Origin: JAICLK01 sp963810525
GTDB lineage: Bacteria > Patescibacteriota > Saccharimonadia > Saccharimonadales > UBA4665
Reading direction: 5' to 3'
DNA: 64,000 nt
Assembly: GCA_963810525.1 (NCBI GenBank)
Contig: CAWENB010000002.1
Span: 62,001-126,000, forward strand
A program made the position numbers and the translations under genes. Shown here in pieces: positions 19,710 through 25,794 of the stretch (position 1 is its first letter; each line of letters begins with the position of its first letter). The notes beneath the pieces are model-generated. The model saw nothing but the letters and a program-made list of their open reading frames with translations. It made no database searches and was not told the DNA's origin.

Positions 19710-20348
19710 ATGAATAAGTCAAATGTAAAATGGCGGGGTTTCGGTACCGTCGAGACTATTGTGATCGCCTTGGTAGTGGTCGTTATCGCTGGCGCTGGGG
19801 TGGTTCTATACAAGAATAACCATAAGAATAGTAATACTAGCTATAATAAGGGCCTCACTGACTCACAGATAGCAGAATCAACAAAGTTGCAGACTGATAA
19901 TACTAAGGATATGACGGTGCAGCCTGCGCAGACAGTGACAGGGTATGTAGTTATTAAGGAATGGGGTGTTGAAGCTCCGTACTCGGGGAGTCTTACTCTT
20001 GGCTATACGATGAATTCGAGCGATACAGTAGCTACCTTTTCGTCCGACCAGTTAACCGCTACGAGTAGTGCTTGCACCGGCCGTGGCGGGTCTATTGAAC
20101 GGTGGGCGTCAACCGATAAAGTGACAGCCTATCCATCAGACCCGAGCGCTCCGACGGCTGCGCAAGCGTTTGCGAGTGCTGCTGCGTCAACTTATGCTCA
20201 TATCGGGAACTATTACTATGCTTTTGAGCATGATCAGGCTGCTTGTGGCGATCCCACCACTACGTCATCTCTCTACTCGCAGACAAATAATGCGGTACAG
20301 GCGTTGGTGCCAAATCTTCAAGCCGTTAGCAGTAGTAGCAGTAATTAG
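19710..20348 (+). CDS. prepilin-like protein, IKEWGV family (B)
   Basis: A 212-residue prepilin-like protein. The leader ends VKWRG before FGTVETIVIALVVVVIAGAG, with Glu at +5, so processing by a PilD-type peptidase is expected. The mature domain contains YVVIKEWGVEAPYSG, then two Cys (SACTGRGG and QAACGDP) placed like those in the pilins at 18161 and 25053, and HIGNYYYAF matching HIGxYW in both. A GCGGGGG ribosome site precedes the start. An interrupted dyad (AGATACTG at 19651-19658, CAGTATATCT at 19667-19676) lies in the promoter region. It is followed 14 bp later by the CHAP amidase gene, so the two are probably cotranscribed. Confidence 0.85.
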   Translation: MNKSNVKWRGFGTVETIVIALVVVVIAGAGVVLYKNNHKNSNTSYNKGLTDSQIAESTKLQTDNTKDMTVQPAQTVTGYVVIKEWGVEAPYSGSLTLGYTMNSSDTVATFSSDQLTATSSACTGRGGSIERWASTDKVTAYPSDPSAPTAAQAFASAAASTYAHIGNYYYAFEHDQAACGDPTTTSSLYSQTNNAVQALVPNLQAVSSSSSN

Positions 20349-20362
20349 GAGGGGTATAGGAA

Positions 20363-21820
20363 ATGAAAAGACTAAAACGTGTGGGAATATTTGCCACTAC
20401 TTTATATCTTGCGCCCGCTATTGCATTGTTTGTAGCTCCACGAGCGGCTTTTGCGGGTACTAACACGTATCCTGCGTCGATAGCGGGTTGTCGATACGTA
20501 AGTACGGGCGGTTCGGCAGGTACATGCGATCTCAAGGACTCAGCCCAAGATTATTACTACGACCCATGGAGCGAAGAAAACCGAGAGTGCACATCATACG
20601 TTGCATGGATGTTGTCATCGGTTAATGAATTTACCATGCCTTTCTTCGACAACGCAGCAAATTGGGGGTCTGATGCCGAAACTGACGGTTACACAGTTAA
20701 CATGGTTCCTGAGGTCGGCTCTGTATACTGGTCATCACCAAATAACCATGTAGCATACGTAGAGTCTGTGGATTCGAGCGCCGGGACGATAACGACTGAG
20801 GATTATAATTCCGGCTGGCCTACTGACCCTGGCCAATGGAAAGAGCACACAGGCGTTGCCATAAGCTCGGCGTCTGGATATATTCACTTCAAGGACGTAG
20901 ATCCAGCGGATGACTTGTACCAGTTCTACGTCAGCGGTGGCTCCTGGACGGCGTTCGACGTTAGTAATGCTACCAACACGGGAGTTCTTGGCAGGCCATT
21001 TGAGGACTCGGGTGGTGGTGTATGGGCTCGTGATGCTAATGGCGACTTACGACAGTTCTACGTCAGCGGTGGCTCCTGGACGGCGTTCGACGTGTCAAAT
21101 GCTGTAGGTGGGATTGAAATAGCTGGCGGCCCGGTGTATGCCAATGGCGCTGTGTGGGCACGTGGCTCCAATAATCACTTGTACCAGTTCTACGTCAGCG
21201 GCGGTACATGGCATGCTGCGGATATTAGCGGTGCAACTGGCGTCTCAATAAGTGGTAATCCATCTATAGATTCTGGCGGTGGTGCTTGGGCTCGCGGCCA
21301 AAATGGTCACTTCTATCAGTTCTACGTGTCCGGCGGCTCGTGGACGGCGTTCGACCTAACCAATGCCACTGGCTATTCGATTATTGGTTATCCGTCGTGG
21401 GGTGCTGGCGGCATTTTTGCGGTGGATACGAGTAATCATATGAGGCAGTTCTACGTGTCCGGCGGCTCGTGGACGACTGCTAACATTAGTGGAGCGACAG
21501 GTGTTAACGTAGCAGGCGACCCGATGCAAGACTCCGGCGGAGCCATATGGGTGCGTGACATGAATAATCACATGCGCCAGTTCTACGTCAGCGGCGGCTC
21601 GTGGGTAGCTGCTGACCCGAGTGGCGCTACTGGCGTGTCGATACAAAATGATGTGGTTCCTTACAGCGGTGCTGAGTGGGCGGAAGATACCAGCGGTCAC
21701 TTACGACAATTCTATGTGAGTGGCGGCTCGTGGTATGCGGCAGACGTTAGTGGAGCAGCTCATCAGAGTATAGATAACACTCCTGCGGCAGGTACAGGCG
21801 GCGAGTTCGGAACGGACTAA
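20363..21820 (+). CDS. secreted CHAP-domain amidase with seven-repeat propeller-like domain
   Basis: Predicted cell-wall hydrolase. A signal peptide (about 1-31, ending AAFA) precedes a CHAP domain with catalytic Cys76 (ENRECTSYVAWM), His129 (NNHVAYVE) and a nearby acidic partner around E146. CHAP enzymes cut peptide or amide bonds in peptidoglycan. Residues about 185-485 contain seven repeats of roughly 43 residues, each with QFYVSGGSW or QFYVSGGTW, then A-D-x-S-x-ATG and a Gly/Trp strand. Seven such repeats suggest a seven-bladed beta-propeller, a binding module. The ribosome site AGGAGGGG is strong. It is linked to a prepilin-like gene 14 bp upstream. Target wall, host or self, is not determined. 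Confidence 0.88.
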   Translation: MKRLKRVGIFATTLYLAPAIALFVAPRAAFAGTNTYPASIAGCRYVSTGGSAGTCDLKDSAQDYYYDPWSEENRECTSYVAWMLSSVNEFTMPFFDNAANWGSDAETDGYTVNMVPEVGSVYWSSPNNHVAYVESVDSSAGTITTEDYNSGWPTDPGQWKEHTGVAISSASGYIHFKDVDPADDLYQFYVSGGSWTAFDVSNATNTGVLGRPFEDSGGGVWARDANGDLRQFYVSGGSWTAFDVSNAVGGIEIAGGPVYANGAVWARGSNNHLYQFYVSGGTWHAADISGATGVSISGNPSIDSGGGAWARGQNGHFYQFYVSGGSWTAFDLTNATGYSIIGYPSWGAGGIFAVDTSNHMRQFYVSGGSWTTANISGATGVNVAGDPMQDSGGAIWVRDMNNHMRQFYVSGGSWVAADPSGATGVSIQNDVVPYSGAEWAEDTSGHLRQFYVSGGSWYAADVSGAAHQSIDNTPAAGTGGEFGTD

Positions 21821-21881
21821 ATACACCTAAAGGCCATCGTCGGCGGTGTGGGTAGAGGTGGGTGCTTGCTCGTGTGCTTCA

Positions 21882-22040
21882 TCAGACTGCTGCCAATCTC
21901 TGGAGCCGGGAGCGGAGGTCAAGTTCGGCTTCGCGTGTACGTTGACCATGCAGTTTCGCCTGTGCTGGTTGTCCTACGGTTACGCCAGACTTGATAGGAG
22001 TGGACGGCGTAATACGATTTAGCAGTTGTACCCGGAGCAG
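21882..22040 (-). pseudogene. short C-terminal coding remnant, actinobacterial style
   Basis: The minus strand reads about 50 codons ending QRTREAELDLRSRLQRLAAV and a TGA, with Ala/Arg/Leu-rich composition like the high-GC genes to its right, but with no start or ribosome site. It probably marks the edge of the inserted actinobacterial block. The rest of 21821-22063 shows nothing else. Confidence 0.3.
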
Positions 22041-22063
22041 CAACTAGCTATCGGTAGAGACGA

Positions 22064-22483
22064 TTAGGGCTTGAGCGCATGTGCCTCATCAGCTGCCGGT
22101 TCGGCGATGGCCGGGTGCTGCCCCATGCGATTGTGTCCTCCGTCGAGCGCAGAAAGGGACGAGGGTTGGATCGACACGCCCGATGCAGGCTCGTGAACAG
22201 CGAGCACTGGCTGATGTGATCGGAGCATAGATAGCTGTTGTGCATAACGGCGGCGCAGCCCGGCAACGAGGTACACGAGCCCGGCCACTACCGCAACGCT
22301 GACGACCGAGGCCACTACGATTACGACGACCTCCAGCGCATCGACGACGACGCGCATAAAGCTACCGACGGCATGGGCGATTGGTTCGGCGACGGCCAGG
22401 CCGATGATAAAGGCCAACACCACTAGCGCCACGCTTCCGTCACCACCCTTGCCGGGATGCGTATGGGCTCCTGAGGGCTTCAT
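22064..22483 (-). CDS. small membrane protein, actinobacterial style
   Basis: About 139 residues with two adjacent hydrophobic spans (VALVVLAFIIGLAVAEPIA and VVVIVVASVVSVAVVAGLVY), a basic cytoplasmic loop (GLRRRYAQQL) and a low-complexity tail. I do not recognise the family; membrane proteins of this size and composition are common among spread/transfer genes of Streptomyces plasmids, but that is only an analogy. Start at ATG 22483; a TTG one codon upstream is possible. High-GC codon use. Confidence 0.6.
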   Translation of the reverse strand: MKPSGAHTHPGKGGDGSVALVVLAFIIGLAVAEPIAHAVGSFMRVVVDALEVVVIVVASVVSVAVVAGLVYLVAGLRRRYAQQLSMLRSHQPVLAVHEPASGVSIQPSSLSALDGGHNRMGQHPAIAEPAADEAHALKP

Positions 22484-22535
22484 CAAGGTGCCTTGTCTGT
22501 AACGGCTACGGGGCGGACCGGCCTGGCACTTGCCA

Positions 22536-23144
22536 TCAGCTCGCTTCCAGCGCCTGGATCACTGGCCCGACGATGCGGTTCAGTTCGCGCACCAGTACGG
22601 CGACCGCTTCGCGGGCCAGCCCGATAACCTCTTCTTCTGCGTGCTCGACCGACGGCGGCTCGGGGAGCTGGCCGTTCGGAACGGTGAACCGCAGGGCTGC
22701 CGATGCCAGCAGGTACGGGCGCTTGCAGAGATCCTCGTCGCTCGGTTCCTGGTAGGTGTCACTGAAGTCCATCGGCCAGTCGTGCCACCAGCCCTCGGAG
22801 ATTTGCTTCATCCACTGGCTGGATTGCCGCAGTGCCTGCGGCCACGGAGTGATCAGCTCGACGTTGCCCGCCAGTGAACCGTCCCAGTAGCTGTGCTCCA
22901 GCCGGGCGCGCAAGATGCGCGGGTGGGAGCGGACGTAGCCCGGCGCCATGATTGGGCCGGTGGCAACCCGCCAGGCTTGCTCGGCGAAGTGGATTGGCAG
23001 CGCCGTGTCCCAAGTGCCATCCCAGCACTCGGCGAAGCCGCTCAGGTTCTGCCGGACGTAGGCGCCGTACCGGCTCTTGCCGTCGCTGGCGCTGTCACGG
23101 TCGTACTCGGCGTCGATCCAGAATGCCTTGGTGGTCGTCGTCAT
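22536..23144 (-). CDS. hypothetical protein, actinobacterial mobile-element type
   Basis: A 202-residue soluble protein of unknown family with many Trp (SGWWHDWPM style segments) and an Ala-rich C-terminal helix (EEVIGLAREAVAVLVREL). ATG 23144 has a GAGGCGAGGAC ribosome site and overlaps the TGA of the DUF1643 gene by four bases (ATGA), so the pair is translationally coupled; a longer upstream reading is only overlap with that gene. Last member of a tightly packed four-gene minus-strand operon. Confidence 0.7.
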   Translation of the reverse strand: MTTTTKAFWIDAEYDRDSASDGKSRYGAYVRQNLSGFAECWDGTWDTALPIHFAEQAWRVATGPIMAPGYVRSHPRILRARLEHSYWDGSLAGNVELITPWPQALRQSSQWMKQISEGWWHDWPMDFSDTYQEPSDEDLCKRPYLLASAALRFTVPNGQLPEPPSVEHAEEEVIGLAREAVAVLVRELNRIVGPVIQALEAS

Positions 23145-23731
23145 TGTCCTCGCCTCCGAGTTTGATAAAGTCCACGGGCATGACCGCTTCCCGCGGCCTG
23201 TTGCCATGCGGTGCTTGTCGTTGCTGGCCAGCTCGCTCGGCCTGAATTGTCGTCAGGCAAGCGAACGAGCGGCGTGTCTGATTGCACGTACAGCGGATGC
23301 CTCGGCTCGCCGCCGCGCGTGATGCCGAGACAGAGCAGGGGAATGTCGGCGAGCGCGGTCCTGACCTCGTGGCTCCGCCCGTTCAGGCTGCCGTGGGCGC
23401 CCCACGCCGCGACCACGTAGTCAGTTCGCGTCCGCTCGCGCAGGAAGCTGTCATTAGCCGGGCCGACCGGATCGGGACTGGCGCGCAGGACACGGGGATC
23501 AGTCGCCCGCAGCGCGAACAGGTTGACCACCCATATCGCCCCGCAGCCCTCGCGGCGGGCGAACCCAATACACCGTCTGATAGTCGGGTCGTTCGTGTCG
23601 GCGTCGGCAGTTGACGGGTTGAGCATGATCCACGCCATAACCGGGCCGTCGTCCCAGCGGCGGGTCAGCACGTAGCGGTATGCCCGGTCGGCACTCAGCC
23701 AGGCCGTGCCCCGCGTCCAGGTATCGGTCAC
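23141..23731 (-). CDS. DUF1643 domain protein
   Basis: A 196-residue protein whose core matches DUF1643: AWIMLNPSTADA, NDPTIRRCIGFAR, IWVVNLFALRATDP and the closing LCLGITRGGEPRHPLYV. The family is widespread in actinophages and plasmids and has no established biochemical role. Start is GTG 23731, overlapping the upstream stop as GTGA; its own stop overlaps the next start as ATGA. The C-terminal tail after the DUF (GRASWPATTSTAWQQ) may be unrelated sequence. High-GC codon use. Confidence 0.85.
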   Translation of the reverse strand: MTDTWTRGTAWLSADRAYRYVLTRRWDDGPVMAWIMLNPSTADADTNDPTIRRCIGFARREGCGAIWVVNLFALRATDPRVLRASPDPVGPANDSFLRERTRTDYVVAAWGAHGSLNGRSHEVRTALADIPLLCLGITRGGEPRHPLYVQSDTPLVRLPDDNSGRASWPATTSTAWQQAAGSGHARGLYQTRRRGQ

Positions 23732-23910
23732 GGCTCCGCTTCAGCTTCCGCCGCGATCTCGGAGATTGCCCGGTTGACCGTCCGTGCCCACGGGTCGCCT
23801 TCGGGCAGCGGTGTCGCAGGGTATCCGTGGTCTCCGGGCTCGGGAACTTCTACCGGCTGGTACAGGGAATCGAAGGCGCCGAAGTCCGGTACCCAGACCG
23901 TGCGGCTCAT
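23728..23910 (-). CDS. small acidic hypothetical protein in DUF1643 operon
   Basis: Sixty residues starting MSRTVWVPDFGAFDSLYQP and ending in an acidic Ala/Glu tail. It is supported by the two four-base stop/start overlaps at both ends (23907-23910 and 23728-23731), which is typical of compact actinobacterial operons. No family recognised. Confidence 0.6.
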   Translation of the reverse strand: MSRTVWVPDFGAFDSLYQPVEVPEPGDHGYPATPLPEGDPWARTVNRAISEIAAEAEAEP

Positions 23911-24053
23911 GGCCCGGCTTCCGCTACCGGCTCGGCCGACTGGCGCCCGCACGGGCCAGGGTAGATCTGGCCTTCCGCGGGTTGATTGAACGGCCACGGA
24001 ACCGGCCGGTAGGGTCGGCTTGGAGTGCCTTGCGGCTGTGATGCATTGCTCAT
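23907..24053 (-). CDS. small hypothetical protein, first in DUF1643 operon
   Basis: Forty-eight residues starting MSNASQPQGTPSRPYRP, Pro-rich. Its TGA overlaps the next ATG by four bases. The promoter region with a 7-bp dyad lies just upstream. Too short to assign; kept because of operon structure and codon use. Confidence 0.5.
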   Translation of the reverse strand: MSNASQPQGTPSRPYRPVPWPFNQPAEGQIYPGPCGRQSAEPVAEAGP

Positions 24054-24073
24054 AACTGCATGATGCACACCTA

Positions 24074-24096
24074 AGAGTGCATAACACAAGCACTCT
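24074..24096. promoter_or_regulatory. operator-like dyad upstream of DUF1643 operon
   Basis: AGAGTGC (24074-24080) and GCACTCT (24090-24096) are perfect inverted repeats around a 9-bp spacer, about 20 bp upstream of the first gene of the minus-strand operon. A second small palindrome (GCATGATGC) lies at 24058-24066. A candidate site for a regulator. Confidence 0.45.
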
Positions 24097-24187
24097 GACC
24101 TGCGTGTCGGCTAAAATCTCGTTCGCCCCTACCGGCACCGAAAGCTGTGTTCGTTGGATTGCAAGGCCGAGTGGCTGCCGGGACGCT

Positions 24188-24546
24188 CTAGGAGACAGGC
24201 TCGACCGGTGGCACGGCTATCCGGTCGCTGATCCAGCGGATGCCGCGGTCAGCTTCGGCGAAGATTGACAGGGCGCCGGGCAGGGAGCTGGTCGACGCCA
24301 CATAGCGCCCGCAGTCGTCGTAGGCCTCGTAGCGGAGGTCGTCCGGGCCGAAGGTCTCGGTGCCACCGTCGGCGGCCAGGTCGACGATGTAGCCGCCGTA
24401 GCGGCCGTCACTGTCTCGCCGGACGGTGAAGTCGGCCGTGGCTGGCCCGTCATCGGGACTCGTGATCCGGTGCGCCCGGAAGATGTCGCCGTCGCGCTCA
24501 TAGACACCGGCATGGCGGCGCCGCTCCGCAAGCTCGGCTTCGGTTA
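24188..24546 (-). pseudogene. 5'-truncated actinobacterial gene remnant
   Basis: The minus-strand frame reads about 118 sensible codons (AGVYERDGDIFRAHRITSP, YGGYIVDLAADGG, GIRWISDRIAVPPVEPVS) to TAG at 24188-24190. It begins abruptly at 24546, where the sequence switches to the lower-GC gene on the right. There is no start codon of its own. It marks the right-hand junction of the high-GC block. Family not recognised. Confidence 0.6.
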
Positions 24547-24891
24547 ATTCTTGGGTTTACGCGGCTCTTGAGGCATTGGCTGCGGCTGAGGAGATAAGCG
24601 GCTCAGAAACTCCTCAGCGAATCCAAACGAGTGTCCCTTGACCCTTATGGCTTCATCCATCAGTGCCCTAGCTCGTTGCTCATTGCCTCGGTAGTAATCG
24701 ATCATTGCCTGTGCAACGTAGAGCTTGAACCGGTCGGCTCCCAGACTTTCGTCGTATTCATATTTCTGAGAAAGCTGAGTGACACGTTGCTCGATACGTT
24801 CCAGCATGGCCGTGCTAGGCCGATCTCGGTCTAGGCGAGCTAATATGCCGTCGATCTGCTTATCATATTCTTCGTGGTCGGCCTTTAACAT
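24544..24891 (-). CDS. hypothetical helical protein
   Basis: 115 residues, mostly charged amphipathic helices (EEYDKQIDGILARLDRD, IDYYRGNEQRARALMDEAI) that look like one or two TPR-type pairs, then a Pro-rich tail ending EPRKPKN. The stop codon sits exactly at the junction with high-GC DNA, so the natural C-terminus may have been different. It lies divergent from the prepilin-like gene at 25053. Function unknown. Confidence 0.6.
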   Translation of the reverse strand: MLKADHEEYDKQIDGILARLDRDRPSTAMLERIEQRVTQLSQKYEYDESLGADRFKLYVAQAMIDYYRGNEQRARALMDEAIRVKGHSFGFAEEFLSRLSPQPQPMPQEPRKPKN

Positions 24892-24997
24892 AACACACTC
24901 AATTATTGTGATAGTAACACCATAGAATTGTATGACAAAATGTAGCGGCTGCTGCCTGGCCCTTGGTTTCTTGTCGGAGCGTAAGGTTTGGAAATAT

Positions 24998-25027
24998 TTG
25001 ACAAAATACTGGCCATAGACGTATTGT
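24998..25027 (+). promoter_or_regulatory. sigma70-type promoter of prepilin-like gene
   Basis: TTGACA at 24998-25003 and TATTGT at 25022-25027 with an 18-bp spacer, about 25 bp before ATG 25053, with an AAGGAG ribosome site in between. Confidence 0.65.
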
Positions 25028-25052
25028 CACTTTATAAACTAAGGAGACTCTC

Positions 25053-25658
25053 ATGAGGGTAGCAAAATTGAGGCAAGCAGGCTTCAGTGTTATTGAAGGC
25101 GCGCTTGTCGTATTAGTGGTCGTTGTTATCGGCGCTGGTGGCTTTGTCGTGTACCACTACCACTCAAAAAAGAGCAACACTACGAACAGCGTAACGAGTA
25201 CTAGCACGACTAATTCAAAAACCCCTCTGCAAAACACGACTACTACGCAGCAACCCGCACAAACAACAGGGGCGACCCTTGATATTAAGGAATGGGGAGT
25301 ACACCTAACCCTAGATAGTACTACTGCAAGTCTGTATTACTACATTGACCCCAGCCAACCAAACGTTGCTTACTTCTCCCTCAAAGATATTGATGCCATA
25401 GCACCCGACTGCGCCGCTAACAAAATCTCGCTTGGCGCAATAGGTAGGCAGACCGAAGCACAGTATCAGGCCGCAACAGCCAAACCGTCTGCCTTAAATC
25501 AGCCGGGTACTATCCACATCGGCAACTACTGGTATCTCATCCAAACCTCACAAGCTGGTTGCACTACCTCAGCGCAAGCAGCACAAATAAGCCAGGGAGT
25601 ACCTGGATACAACCAAGGTGAGCTTCTTAAAACGTTAAACACGCTAGCAGCGGATTAA
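25053..25658 (+). CDS. prepilin-like protein, IKEWGV family (C)
   Basis: A 201-residue pilin-like protein. Leader KLRQAG then FSVIEGALVVLVVVVIGAGG with Glu at +5, a Thr/Asn-rich linker, then a C-terminal domain LDIKEWGVHLTLDSTTASLY closely paralogous to the pilin at 18161-18790 (both share ASLYYYI, ISLGAI or VSLGAI, GTIHIG or GKIHIG, and the ending NTLAAD). Two conserved Cys are kept. It has its own promoter and a strong ribosome site. It lies just outside the ancestral tnpA-side transposon end, so it is part of the DNA captured when the element grew. Confidence 0.86.
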   Translation: MRVAKLRQAGFSVIEGALVVLVVVVIGAGGFVVYHYHSKKSNTTNSVTSTSTTNSKTPLQNTTTTQQPAQTTGATLDIKEWGVHLTLDSTTASLYYYIDPSQPNVAYFSLKDIDAIAPDCAANKISLGAIGRQTEAQYQAATAKPSALNQPGTIHIGNYWYLIQTSQAGCTTSAQAAQISQGVPGYNQGELLKTLNTLAAD

Positions 25659-25747
25659 CCTATATTGACTAGATAACCTAACTAAGGATACAGACATGAC
25701 CATTTTATTTAGAAGCGCCCACAGGTGGGGGTATTGCTCGTTAGTAT

Positions 25748-25785
25748 AGGGTATCACCCCGATTCGTGTGTAAATATATCATAAG
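25748..25785 (+). repeat. internal Tn3-type terminal repeat
   Basis: AGGGTATCACCCC followed by TGTGTAAATATATCATAAG repeats the outer transposon ends with a few changes and points inward to tnpA, whose stop is only 10 bp further. That is the normal position of a Tn3 end, so this is probably the original left end. Its flank (AGTAT) does not match the TTATT at 36021. Confidence 0.82.
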
Positions 25786-25794
25786 CTCCGTAGG

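Noticed and set aside
20900..21760. Regularly spaced DNA repeats that could look like a CRISPR array
   Set aside because: They are in-frame protein repeats of about 130 bp in the amidase gene, with no conserved palindromic repeat or cas gene.
24217..24531. Ser/Thr/Ala-rich ORF on the minus strand
   Set aside because: A different minus-strand frame of the same DNA gives much more protein-like sequence (24188-24546); this one is its shadow.
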